Assembly (NCBI GenBank): GCA_038373865.1
Contig: JAXGGA010002049.1
Coordinates: 1 to 64,000, forward strand
Direction of reading: 5' to 3'
Source: Uloborus plumipes
Lineage: Eukaryota > Arthropoda > Arachnida > Araneae > Uloboridae
Length of the DNA: 64,000 nucleotides
Position numbers and translations under genes: made by a program. The notes below the pieces were generated by a model. The model saw only the letters and a program-made list of their open reading frames with translations. It was not told where the DNA came from and made no database searches. How positions within the stretch are numbered: position 1 is the stretch's first letter; each line of letters opens with the position of its first letter. Positions 10,942 through 22,152 of the stretch are shown here, in pieces.

Positions 10942-11734
10942 CACTCAGGCACATTGAAAATAGCGACCCAAGAAGAAAGCATCGGATTCAAATGAAATTT
11001 AATACACATAATGATACAGATGAGAGATTCACTTGATCTCAAAATCAAGACAATTGAACGAATACAGGGTGTGCAAGGACACAAATACAGAGCAACTTCA
11101 ATAGCGCGTTGGACCATCTCTAGCTGCAATACATGCCGCCACACGGTCCGGCATTTAGTTGATTAGACGCCTGATGTGGTCCTGAGGCAGATGGGCCCTC
11201 AAATTTGTAACTGCCAACTCCAAATCACGCACAGAGTGACACGATGGCATCTGACGTTTTAGCTGATCCCACACATGCTCTTTCGGGGATAAGTCGGAGG
11301 AGCGGGCCGGCCATGGAAGAGTCTGAAAATGACGTAGGAAGTCTTGAGCAACTCTTGCTGTATGTGGACGAGCATTATCTTGCTGGAAAATTGCCCCTGG
11401 GGGACCATTTAGGAAAGGTCTTACATGGGGTCGAAGAATATCATCAACGTAACGTTGGCCGGTTAAGTTTCTACGCATCACAATTAGATTGGACCGGCTA
11501 TCATAGGCATGGCACAAAACTTGGATCATTTGCATATCACATTACGCTGTACTTATTTGCCAAGTTTCGACATTGTGCAGATTCCCTATATTTGTGTCGT
11601 TGCTCACCCTGTATTAGTTTAATTGTCTTGATTTTGAGATCAAGTGAGTCTCTCATCTGTATCATTATGTGTATTAAATTTCATTTCAATCCGACGATTT
11701 CTTCTTGGGTCGCTATTTTCAATGTGCCTGAGTG
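10942..11734 (-). mobile_element. Tc1-like deletion derivative with long inverted ends
   Basis: Ends CACTCAGGCACATTGAAAAT at both sides, flanked by TA, with inverted repeats extending about 170 bp. Only the C-terminal third of a transposase is left. The left end lies 28 bp before the splice acceptor of gene B exon 5. Confidence 0.9.
11155..11520 (-). pseudogene. C-terminal fragment of Tc1-like transposase
   Basis: An open frame reads GQRYVDDILRPHVRPFLNGP, then GAIFQQDNARPHTARVAQD, then LPWPARSSDLSPKEHVWDQL. QQDNARPH holds the second catalytic Asp and SPKEHVW the third acidic residue. The N-terminal DNA-binding part and first Asp are deleted. Confidence 0.9.
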
Positions 11735-12219
11735 TATATCACTCTTAATGATAAAATAAACCGTGGTGTAATTTTTTGTAAAGTATAACCTACGGACTTT
11801 TCTTTTCTTCTTAAAAACAGTTTAAGATTAGGCTAGCCACGAAATGATTTTTTGATTAGAGGAATTCAGCGACGTTATATAGCGTGGCTCATATCCCCCA
11901 GAAATACTGTCTCATTTTTTTAGGTAAAACCTTCCGCTTATTTACGCATGCGTCAGCTCTTCTCTGATGTTACCAAAATAGGGGTGATAGGTAAGATAAC
12001 AATAAGGGGAAGAATAATAAGAAGCATTTTTAACCGTATCACACAACGTAGAGAGCGATGCTAATTTCAAATACATAGTTTAGGTGAATATTTCAAAAGG
12101 ATAGTAAAAATGCACGTTTTAAATTGAAAACTTCGGAAATTTCCCACTCACGACCCATCACCCTTTTAAAAAGTGGAATGGTTCGCGAATGCTAGTCGCG
12201 GTTTTCACGGACGGACAGT

Positions 12220-12375
12220 ATCGTTTCACCTGGAGGACTTCGTGACCGAGAGCATTTTTAACGCTAACTAGCCACCATTAGTGAAGGCTGTGGATCTTTG
12301 ATCTTCTAGACTCGAACCCAGGAGCCTCCGGTTACGAACCCAACGCCTTACTGATCGGACCAACCACCACGGCCC
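12220..12375 (-). repeat. tRNA-derived SINE, copy 1
   Basis: Reading the minus strand: GGCCGTGGTGGTTGGTCCG, a TTCGTAACCGG anticodon-arm region, CTGGGTTCGAGTC (B box), then GATCAAAGATCCAC and a tail ending in CCTCCAGGTGAAACGATAC. The head is tRNA-like and the tail is shared with copy 2. Confidence 0.75.
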
Positions 12376-12667
12376 AAGCATCGTTACATTGGAGTTTAGT
12401 GTGGTTAATACATGGACTACAAATTGATATGTTCCGTTCAGTAGAAATGTGACGTTTATAACCTAAGAAAAAACGGTGCTGATAAGTTTATTATGAGATA
12501 TAGTTTTGTTGTTTCTGAAACCACTCGGGAACCCGAGCCCGAATAGCCACATTTACCCAATTTAAGGCGGAATAAGTACGGCCTCCGTTGTAACGAGCAC
12601 CATATAAGGTTGAAGTTCTTTTGAATCTGACCAAGGGTCGAGCAAACCCCTGGTTTAGTACAGAGGT

Positions 12668-12815
12668 ATCGTTTCACTTGGAGGACTTTGTGACCACGAT
12701 CCTTATTTTACAGCCACCATTAGTAACGACGGTGGATCTTTGATCGGCTAGGATCGATCCCGGGACCCTCCGGTTACGAGTCGGATGCCTTACCGATCGG
12801 GCTACCACAGCCGTA
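12668..12815 (-). repeat. tRNA-derived SINE, copy 2
   Basis: Same layout as copy 1: GGCTGTGGTAGCCCGATCGG, CTCGTAACCGG, GGGATCGATCC, GATCAAAGATCCACC, tail CCTCCAAGTGAAACGATACC. Both copies share orientation in the intron between gene B exons 4 and 5. Confidence 0.75.
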
Positions 12816-12927
12816 TGATACATATTAGTTTCATTCTTTGTTTATATAATGAGTCATTGCATGCTATAAAATCCCAGATGATTGATAGTTATTCATTTAG
12901 AGAAGAAAAATAAAAGCGTTCCCTTAC

Positions 12928-13031
12928 TGATTCAAGTTTGGCACGTCGTACGCAGCTTCAATTTCTTCCCTTACTGGAGACACACTAGCTGTAAGCAAAA
13001 GAGACTCAGGAGCATATGCAGCACGAAGTGC
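12928..13031 (-). CDS. Gene B exon 4, GH18
   Basis: The 104 nt encode ALRAAYAPESLLLTASVS followed by PVREEIEAAYDVPNLN and end with a split CA|G codon at CA|GTAAGG. The text matches the GH18 strand-5 region, where chitinases read LLTAAVSP and then a conserved Y-D-P-L stretch. Phase and length equal the matching exon of gene A (46550-46653). Confidence 0.92.
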
Positions 13032-13084
13032 CTAGAAACATAATTAGCTAGTGTAGTACGTAAAAGTCATCAATTTAAAACGTT

Positions 13085-13710
13085 TAACCGCCTTATTCAC
13101 CGTTAACCAAGCGTGGTTAAACCGGCCCTGAACCCGGAGTTACCGCCTACTTCGTATTCACCGTCAACTTTAACTACGCGCTGACAGGTTTCCAAAACCG
13201 CACTTGGTTGGGAAACTTAACCAAGCTCTAGGAGCAAGGTTAAATGCGTGGTTTGTTCTCTGAGCATGCGTAATACATGTAAACATTAATAACATAAGTC
13301 AAAGCAATGGCGGAAATAGGAGCTCTATGATTGCGGCGATTTCCACGTTTTCAACCACGATTCCGAGAAACTCTTATTATATTCTTTATTTTTTTGTGAC
13401 AAATATTTTGTTAGTAATGGGCTGTGAGCTGTGTTAATTAATTTTCAATAGCTAGAGAGCACTACTTTCAACGCAAACCTTAGTTAACTCCAAATGTAAA
13501 CAAATGACGTAGTAAATCATGTGACTTTTTTTAACCAATTGGATGCTTGGTTTGCTTGCTCAGTAGAGTTATCTTGAAGTTGGGTAACTCCGGCGTTAAT
13601 TTTGCCGGTGAATACCGAATTTTTAACCGCGTGGTAACAATCTCAACCCCGAGTTATTGAACCTCGTGGTTTCGGCCACGGGGCTTGGTTAACGGTGAAT
13701 TAGGCGGTAA
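13085..13710. mobile_element. MITE with GCCGTTAACC-type inverted ends
   Basis: The left end AACCGCCTTATTCACCGTTA and the right end, inversely TTACCGCCTAATTCACCGTT, match over about 28 bp through AACCAAGC. The inner part carries more GGTTAA/TTAACC words in both directions. It begins 54 bp from the acceptor of gene B exon 4. Confidence 0.8.
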
Positions 13711-13807
13711 GTGGTACACCTCCATAAAATAAAATAAAAAAAAGTAGCGTCAAAGAAATTTCAAAAGGATGCGCGTGTGATGCGTCTGCGTCCAGGAGAC
13801 CCATATA

Positions 13808-14155
13808 CGCTGTAAAAAATACATGTTGTATTTACAGTATAATACAGCTAATTTTATAGTAATAAACTATAAAATTTCTAATTTTACAGCACCAAACTGT
13901 AAAATTGCTAATTTTACAGTTTATTACCGCGCATGTTACGGTTTTAAACTGCAAGCCTCTGCTGCCAGTATTATAATGTTGTTTTTACCGTATAATACAG
14001 TAAAATTTTACGACAATAATCTAAAATTTCTAACTTTACAGTAAGAAACTGTAAAAATGCTAGTTTTACAGTTTAATACCGTGCATTTTAGTTTTAAATT
14101 GGAACCTCGGCTGCCAGTATTATACTGCAAAAACAACAGTTCAGTTTTTGCAGTG
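13808..14155. repeat. ACTGTAAAA-family repeat, copy 1
   Basis: TA-flanked ends (C)GCTGTAAAAAATA and TTTTTGCAGTG, body made of variations on TTACAGTTTATTACTGTAAAA and AAAATTGCTAATTTTACAG. About 350 bp, two half-units around TCTGCTGCCAGTATTATA. Confidence 0.8.
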
Positions 14156-14311
14156 TAGCATCTACTCTAAAATTTGGCACAAAATTGCTTCGAGCCCCGG
14201 AGGTTTGCAACTCGCAGCGTTTCATAAAATTTCAGATTAATTTCTTATGATTAATTTTTTAAGCTAAACTTTCACCGAAATTGCCTATTAAAGGGTTAAA
14301 TGCTTTCTTTA

Positions 14312-14430
14312 GCATTCTAAGACATCATCGAGATGCTCTTTAGTATTCTAAGACATCATCGAGAGTTTTAATCATCGAAACATCATCGAAATGCTCTTTA
14401 GCATTCTAAGACATCATCGAGAGTTTTAAT
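14312..14430. repeat. Short tandem repeat
   Basis: The phrase GCTCTTTAG(T/C)ATTCTAAGACA with TCATCGAGAGTTTTAAT occurs two and a half times, unit about 65 bp, in the intron after gene B exon 3. Confidence 0.75.
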
Positions 14431-14553
14431 TTATGTATCAGATTAAACTTATTGCAATTTCCTCAATTCCCGGGATTATCTTTAGGCATTCATCTGTGAA
14501 CGTTGACATTCTCTATATTTTAATCTTTCACTCCGTGAACATTTTTTTCTTAC

Positions 14554-14811
14554 CGTCAACAGAGTGATGAAATTGGGTACATCAGCAGGATTCACTCCAC
14601 AGTTTCCTTGCCAACAATTTGGATATTCCCAAGCCACGTCAAGTCCATCGAAATTGTGTTGCCTTAGGAATAAAATGGATGAATCGACAAAACTGACGAT
14701 TTTGCTCGGATCTGCCACCATGTCTGAATATTTCCTTGTGCTGTCATTCCATCCACCAACTGCTAGGAGCACTTTCAAAGACGGGTTTCTTGATTTTAGG
14801 GACGTAACTTT
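14554..14811 (-). CDS. Gene B exon 3, GH18 active-site exon
   Basis: The 258 nt in phase 0 encode 86 residues between TTTTCAG and ACG|GTAAGA. The exon holds strand 3 (KVLLAVGGWNDSTRKYS) and the catalytic loop HNFDGLDVAWEYPNCWQG. Against the GH18 signature DxxDxDxE the residues are D, D, A, E: the Asp that normally hydrogen-bonds the catalytic Glu is replaced by Ala, while the Glu itself is kept. The extra Cys pair in PNCWQGNC resembles the insertion seen in arthropod group II (Cht10-type) chitinase domains, a family recollection not checked here. Confidence 0.92.
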
Positions 14812-16435
14812 CTGAAAAGAGAAGTTTTTTTCTGATCGGACTCTTTTATAAGGTGTATTCAAAAAAATGTATTCATAGGAGACTGGTGAAATGGCAAAAA
14901 ATATGTTCTTGTGTCACCACCTATCTAGTAATATTTTTAGTATGTTATTGAACATTTTGCTGATATTAATTAAAAAACAGTTACCTCTAAGGATCTATTT
15001 AGTACATGATAGTGCAAGTCAATTTTAAAATTTGATGCTAATAAGACTATAATCTGTGTGATGTATATAGATAAATTTTTGTTTATTATAAACAAAATTT
15101 AGTAATATTTAAGGCTTTATAATTAATGTAATTGTTAAATATTAAGTATATTTCTATGGACATTCTAAATATTGATTATGATCCGTTGATGTTCAGTACT
15201 TACTTATTTAATATTAGGCATGTTTTGCTTTTAAATATGCAGTACAACCTGTCCAGTGCATGCGAGGCAAGTAAATGCGGTTAAAAGTAAGAGTTCATTT
15301 TATTTATTTATTCATTTCTTAATTAATTCATTTACATATTCATCGTTTTATTCCTTTATAAACATAGTTTAATACCCACTAAGTTATTCATTTACTTATT
15401 ACTTACTAATTTATTTACATTTTTATTTAATCATTCATTAAATCATTTATTTATGTATTCATTCCTTAATTAATACATTCATTTATCCCTTTATTTATTA
15501 TATTTTTACTTTTTCTGGTAATGTTCAGGAATTTCTAATCTTTAATTATCAAGTAGCAAATAGTTCATTTCAGAAAACTTGTATTTCAACGATCAGTTTG
15601 TACCATGCATGGGTGGCATTAAAAGTGAAAATTTTCTACTTTTAAGTGAAGGTATAAATTTACTGCTAAAACAGAAAAATAACATTTTAATAGAAGTTTT
15701 ACAACAAAATGCATTTTGTTTTCATGAATGAACTAAAATTTTAGAGGGGAAAAAAACTCCAATTTGTTCCTTTTAAAAATGGTAATTTACCATTGCACCA
15801 TATCTTGAAATAGCCATATGATAGAAAATGACAATTTTGCTACGTTGAAAATTCAAATATTAAGTTTTTACTTCATATGCGATTGCTACATTTTCCTAAT
15901 AATGGAAAATTAATATAAGGTTTTTTGTAAAATTATGACCATTTACATAGAAGACGATCATTAGGTAGTTTTTAACAGTATTTAGAGTACGATATAATTT
16001 TATGAAGTTTAAAACAATATTTAAAATACGACATAATTTTCGTACTCACTTGTGCCTAATTGCTAGATAGACGGCGATCTTTAAATCCCATTTTTCAACA
16101 ACAGCTTGTTTGTTAGAGCCAAAAATATAAAGCAGTCTTTTTTGACGTATTTTTTACTTTTGACTTGTTTCCGGTCAAAAAAAATGCAAAGAGAAGAATT
16201 GGTGAAAATCGATGCAAGGTCTTAGATTATAAAAATGTGAAAGAATTTACCAACTTCTTTCAGAAATTTTCTAGCTGCTCACCAAAGTTTCACATGTGGT
16301 CTGGCATTGTCATGATGTGGTATGGTTTATTTCTTGTTGAATTTTGCCGGTCTCTTACAATACTCTCCAGGCATTGCATTCGATTTCAAATGCTAACTTT
16401 GTGTTTTATGTTAATTTAAAACATTAATATCCTAG

Positions 16436-17056
16436 TATATATGTTACCGTTAAAGTATAAAATCCGTTATTTTATAAAATACCTAGTTATTCCATGAAAT
16501 AACTGATCGTGTCCGTTAAAGTGCAAAACTCTCTTGTATTTCATGGTTTAACTAGTTATTTCATAGAATAACGATCTGCAGCCTGTTAAAGTGTAAAATA
16601 ATCTATATTATATATCTCGCTTTTCAGTATGAGGTACATTTAGGTTTCGTTTAACAATATGGAAAGTGAAAAAATGTTTTTGTTTTAGAAATAATGTTCT
16701 TTGTAATTCCAAGTGTCATTTTAGTAATCCTTGCTGTAATAAATGAATTTTTGGTTCGTTTCCATAAATACAATTCATACGCTGCAAAAGTTAGATAAAT
16801 TGCTTCTTCTTCATTTTAATTGTTCATTATTAGTTTATCTATAGAATACCTAGTTATTTCATTTTAGATAAATTGTTTATTTTACATTTTAACTGTCTCT
16901 CATTTGTTAATTTATAGAATACCAAGTTATTTCATAGAATAACTAGTTATAGTGTCAAATTATTAAAATATTACACCCATCAACGCAAACGATCAGTTAT
17001 TCCATGGAAGGTATTCTATGAAATAACTGCATTATATACTTTGACGATAACATATG
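16436..17056. mobile_element. MITE rich in GTTATTTCATAGAATAAC palindromes
   Basis: Ends ATATGTTACCGTTAAAGTAT and inversely GCATATGTTATCGTCAAAGT are imperfect inverted repeats. The body repeats CTAGTTATTTCATAGAATAA in both directions at 16490, 16550, 16920 and 17000. It stops 22 bp from the donor of gene B exon 2. Confidence 0.7.
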
Positions 17057-17077
17057 CACTGAAGTAAATATACTTAC

Positions 17078-17379
17078 GTCGAAGAAGCCTTGGTCAATAT
17101 CCACATACTTATCTCCGACGTCAAGGTGGTAAGAATCGTTGAGGCTAGCGAAGTTGTAAATGATGTGCGTGCATAGGGTAGGATCGATAACGTTAGGATC
17201 GAAGTTGACTTTGTAGAAGGATGACGAAGAGAAGTAGCAGATTACTTTCATGGGTGGCAGGGACTCCAATGAACCGGATTCACTTGAATCGTCGGATTCG
17301 GATTCCTCACGTTCCACGGAATTCTTATCCGAAGACGAAGTATGAACGCCTACTTTGATTGAAGATTGAGATCCAACCA
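17078..17379 (-). CDS. Gene B exon 2, linker and start of GH18 barrel
   Basis: The acceptor is a pyrimidine-rich CATCCTTCAG, the donor GAC|GTAAGT. The 302 nt encode, after two split-codon bases, 100 residues. The first 43 or so are rich in Ser, Glu and Asp (for example EREESESDDSSESGS), a low-complexity linker. Barrel strand 1 follows with MKVICYFSSSSFYKVNFDP and then LCTHIIYNFASLN, the usual CTH-Y-F signature of GH18 strand 2. The exon ends in phase 0 with DQGFFD. Reading the frame upstream past the acceptor runs into a TA microsatellite, so the acceptor at 17380-17381 is the credible boundary. Confidence 0.85.
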
Positions 17380-17424
17380 CTGAAGGATGAGGAGATTGGT
17401 TAAGTTTTGTTTCGAAGTTAAAAG

Positions 17425-17429
<5 letters not shown>

Positions 17430-17465
<36 letters not shown>
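17430..17465. repeat. TA/TG microsatellite
   Basis: A run of TA units with flanking TG steps, about 50 bp upstream (gene direction) of gene B exon 2. Confidence 0.9.
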
Positions 17466-17466
<1 letters not shown>

Positions 17467-18086
17467 GAGTGGCGTACATAGTGCCCTCCGGAGCCCCCGG
17501 TAATCTATGTATTTTTTTTCTTTTTCATTCTATTATACGTTTATACGTCAAGAAAAACCAAAACTTATACTTTTTTTTGACAGAATGACAACTTCTGCGG
17601 TTGATTACTTTTTGGTAGAAAACAAAAACTTTTTTTTTTTCAAATTTGTCATTACTAGACGATTTGAAAAACATGGATCTACGTTTAAAGAATTTAAATT
17701 TGCTGTTGGCAGTTTTTATAAGAACCGGGCAGAAAAATCAAGTGTCCAGATATACACCATTTTTGATTTTGCTAAAAATTTTATTGTTGATTCTTCTAAA
17801 GATTTCAGAAGAGACATATTTTTTCTTTTTCCCCAAAAAAGTTTTTTGGACCTGTAAAAAGTCGTAAAAGTTAGACCGACTTATTGTTTTTCTAAAATTG
17901 ATTTTTTCTTAAATTTGATTATCTCAGTGCGTTGAGCTTCAACCAAAGTATTTTTTGCAATTACATCATCACATTTAGTGTCCAAATCGAAATATATTTT
18001 AAATTTTATATCTGACCTCCAGGAGATCCTGCGGCCGAACTTTGCCGAAGATAGTGAAAAAGTGCCATGTTTAAGGCCCACTAGCT

Positions 18087-18530
18087 CCCTGTGTGTTTTC
18101 ACAAACGAGAGACAAAACTATGGGCAAATATCCTGGAGACTCATAAAGTGCACCTCAAGATGAGAAAATTGCACGTGTTAACGACGAATCTAGTTAGTTG
18201 TGTACACTTCGTGATCTTGTATCTGCACGTGCTGAGGGTCAAAAGGGACCTTGATGTGTGTGAGTGTATTTTAAGCATGCGTATTTGTATTTTCACAAAC
18301 GAGCGACAAAACTATGGGCAAATGTATCCTGGAAGCTCATATATTTCACCTCAAGATGAGAAAATTGCATGTGTTGAAGACGAATCTAGTTAATTGTGTA
18401 CACTTCGTGATCTTGTAATCTCCGTATGCTGAGGGTCATCATGGAACTTGATCAGTGAATTTTAAAATAGAGTATGCGTGTTTTCACGAACAAGTGACAG
18501 AACTATGGGCAATTTCTTTTTAAACACACA
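18087..18530 (+). repeat. Tandem units, left arm of the foldback element
   Basis: Unit about 196 bp: CACAAACGAG(A/C)GACAAAACTA, CACCTCAAGATGAGAAAATT, TGCTGAGGGTCA. Two full units and part of a third. Confidence 0.85.
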
Positions 18531-18739
18531 ATACTTATTTCAAAACAGTAAAATGAACGATTCCGTTTTCCATTCAACCAACACGTTCAGGTTTAGACCT
18601 TCCCCAAGGATTGACGCAACTTTGATTATTCAGATTTAATTTGACAGAGGAATAGTAGAATGTACTAAGTTCACTCAAATTTGTGTGTGACAAAGTATGT
18701 ATTTCGAGTACAACTAACTGGATGCATCGTTAACACGTG

Positions 18740-19645
18740 CAATTTTCTCATTTTGAAATGCACTTTATGAGCCTCTAGGATTATTGCTCATAGTTCTGTC
18801 GTTTTCTCGTGAAAATACACACATTCTAGTTTAAAATACACTCATCAAGTTCCTTGTTTTCCCTCTGCTCGCGGAGTTATACGAAGTGTTACTTAACTAA
18901 CTAGATTCGTCAATACATGCAATTTTCTCATTTTGAAATTCACTTTACGAGCCTCTAGGATTATTGCTCATAGTTCTGTCATTTGCTCGTGAAAATACAC
19001 ACATTCTAGTTTAAAATACACTCATCAAGTTCCTTGTTTTCCCTCTGCTCGCGGAGTTATACGAAGTGTACTTAACTAACTAGATTCGTCAATACATGCA
19101 ATTTTCTCATTTTGAAATTCACTTTATGAGCCTCTAGGATTATTGCTCATAGTTCTGTCATTTGCTCGTGAAAATACACACATTTTAGTTTAAAATACAC
19201 TCATCAAGTTCCTTGTTTTCCCTCTGCTCACGGAGTTATCCGATGTGTACTTAACTAACTAGATTCGTCAATACATGCAATTTTCTCATGTTGAAATTCA
19301 CTTTATGAGCCGCCAAAACATTTGACCATAGGTTTGTGACTTGTTTGCGAAAATACACATATTCTAGTTTAAAATACAATCACATAAAGTTCCCTGTTGA
19401 CCCTCATCATACGGAGATATAAGATCACGAAGTGTAAACAACTAACTAAATTCGTCGTCAACACATGCAATTTTCTCATCTTGAGGTGCACTTTATGAGC
19501 CTCCAGGACATTTGTCCGTAGTTCTGTCACTTTTTTGTAAAAATAGACATACTCTAGTTTAAAATACACTCACATCAAGTTCCATGTTGACCCTCAACCC
19601 TCAACGCACGGAGATATAAGATCAAGAAGTGTACACTTTTTCGTT
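18740..19645 (-). repeat. Tandem units, right arm of the foldback element
   Basis: AATTTTCTCATTTTGAAAT begins units at 18741, 18921, 19100, 19279 and 19469, giving periods of 179-190 bp. They are the reverse complement of the left-arm units. The three central units are nearly identical, a sign of recent amplification. Confidence 0.88.
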
Positions 19646-21027
19646 TCTGTACGTACAAAAGGGGCTATTTTTCGTCTCCACTGAGGATTCGGCTTGCAAC
19701 TAATGATCGATTTAAGTAATATATATAGTACTAACTCGTTTTCATGCAAAAACTGACCCTCAGTGCAGGGAGCTAGGGATCCTCAAACGTGACACTTTTT
19801 CACTATCTTCGGCAAAGTTTGGCCGCCCCTGACAGAATCTCCCGAAGGTCAGCTATAAAATTTTTAATATATTTTAATTGAGATAATAAATGTGATGATG
19901 TATTTGCAAAAAATACTTTGGTTGAAGCTCAATGGCCTTGAGATAATCAAATTTCAGAAAAGGTCGATTTTAGAAAAACAATAAGTCGGTCTAACTTTTA
20001 CGACTTTTTACAGGTCCAAAAAACTTTTTTGGGGAAAAAGAAAAAATATGTCTCTTCTGAAATCTTTAGTCTGTCTAAACTATCGGAATTTTTACAGGTC
20101 CCCAAAAAATTTTTTGGTGAAAAAGAAAAAATAAGTGCCTTCTAAAATTATTCTAGGAAAGCACTGCAAAATTTTGAGCGAAATATAAAATGGTATGTAT
20201 CTGACCTGCCTGACTCTCATAAAAACTGCCTCTTAAGCTGTCATGAACAGTCCGGTTTAAATCGGTGTTTATGAACTTATTTAGTATCAATCGCTCCCAT
20301 TACATCTTTACTTACATTTACTTAAGTTCAGCCTTGAAATTACTTTTCTAAAAGCTCAACGCAACAATATTTTATTTATCGTTTGCTCACTTGCAAGCGT
20401 TGCCATGACAGCGGTAGAATTATTTTACGTGAACTTTCAAAAAAACGTTATTCTTAAACTTCCAGTGTCTGTTTCTTTTCGAAAGTGCTGTAAATGTTTT
20501 AACGAATAGCAACTCCTGCGATTTTGGAGGCATTAAAACTGAAGCTGTATGCTGTTACAGGTGAGATATCTATTTTTCAGTTTTCGAGTAGTGATCAGCA
20601 ATAATATGTGTCCATCCAATTATAAAGCAGCGAGTGTTTTCATTCAAGGAAGGAACTCCTTAATGTATTAAGGCTGAAAAATTCCTGATTCCTATTAAGG
20701 GTGGTGCAACTTCTGCTTCTTCGCAGCATTTGCATGTCAATTAATAAGAAGTTAAATTATGTATTGTTATAAAATATCGACAGTTTTATACCAAAAATTT
20801 GCAATTGGTTTCTTAGATTAGAACCTTAACCATGATATCTTCATTTTTTTTTTTTTTTTTTGCCTTCGAAATGAAATTCAAAAAACTACTGAGGCTTAAA
20901 ATTAAAATTATATAAGCTCTAAAATTCTCAGTCTAGCTCAGACTAAGGCCGCTATATATTCACTGGGACCAGTGAGAGCTACTCAACTCTGATGGTGGTC
21001 ACCTAAAGACTATTGATGCAACGAATA

Positions 21028-22152
21028 GGGTCAGGTGGGGGAAAATGGGGCTTAAATCGAGCTTTTTTTAGAAACAGTCCCAAAATCACATGATTAAATT
21101 AATTTTAAGGAAACTTTTAATGCATTTTATATACATTGGGTTCATATAGGTTAAGTATGAAGCAGAACCGTTTTACTCTGTTGGATTGTTTTTTCTCAGT
21201 GGTACACTTAAAACATCATGTGTTGATAGCCCCACTTTCCCCCATTGTGGGGGAAAGTGGGTCTAATTCAGAAATTTGTGTACATTTTAATAAAAATGTG
21301 CAAATAGTGATTTTGACAAATGTTTACAATGAAATTAAAATACCTTAATTTCATTTAAAGGTACAAATGTAAAAAAAAAATCTGTTATTTAACGAATGAA
21401 ACAATGTCATCAGTTTTATTCATTTTGCTATCATTCACAACGCTGAAAAATTACATAACAGTCTGCAACTTTTTTTGTTCGAAAAAGAGTCAAATGTCGC
21501 CAAATTTGGTGACAAAATAAGTCGCCAAAATGATGCCAATTTGGCGATATCTTGTCAATTTCTAGCCAAGCTCATAGACTATCATGTTAAACTGATGGCA
21601 AAGCAGGGAAAACAGCAAGCAAGTAAAATTTGGCATGTAATTTAACAGAATAAAAGCCAATTTTAGCAAGATAATAAAAAATAAGCACATAAATCATAAA
21701 AATAGCACCAATTTACTCAATGTGTAGCGTCATCGTAAACCCCCAGGAAAGTTCAGGCATAGATCCACTTTACCCCACCTCAGAAAACACCTCATAATAA
21801 ATAGTATTATAAACTTTAGTTTTATGTCTTTATGTAGGGCTGATCCTTAAATGTTCTACTACAAGTCTATACCATAATTAATAGCATTTGCCAATGAATA
21901 ATGATTGTAGAGGAACTTTCATAAACACCTAACTCTTACATCTGATATCACATTAAATAAGCAAAAAAGAACGCTTTGTAAGCATTTAATTTGCTTAGAA
22001 TGTTCTAAAACTAACATAAAAGTATTCGCTATCATCTCAATTTATGTCTTACAAAAAGAATCAACAAAATATTTAAATCAGAAAAGAGAAAATTGGCTTA
22101 TTTCAAAATAGCCCCACTTTCCCCCATGGACCCACTTTCCCCCACCTGACCC
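21028..22152. mobile_element. TA-flanked MITE with GGGTCAGGTGGGGGAAA ends
   Basis: GGGTCAGGTGGGGGAAAATG at 21028 and its inverse at 22152 (GGGTCAGGTGGGGGAAAGTG) are flanked by TA. CCCCACTTTCCCCC also occurs inside near 21230 and 22110. No transposase visible; type is Tc1/mariner-like by the TA site only. Confidence 0.85.

Larger units (their letters stand above)
17708..20231. repeat. 2.5 kb inverted-repeat (foldback) element in gene B intron 1
   Basis: The outer 350 bp of each side are inverted copies: GGCAGTTTTTAT at 17708 against 20231, CAGAAGAGACATATTTTTTC at 17802 against the inverse at about 20045, and the CTTCGGCAAAGTT(T/C)GG region at 18040 against 19805. The inner arms carry 180-bp tandem units, about two and a half on the left and five on the right. 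The unpaired centre is near 18540-18730. No coding potential beyond chance frames. Confidence 0.85.

Noticed and set aside
18091..18393. Open frames in the 180-bp repeats (also 19369-19569)
   Set aside because: They repeat the same peptide because the DNA is tandemly repeated; no start context and no conservation of frame between units.
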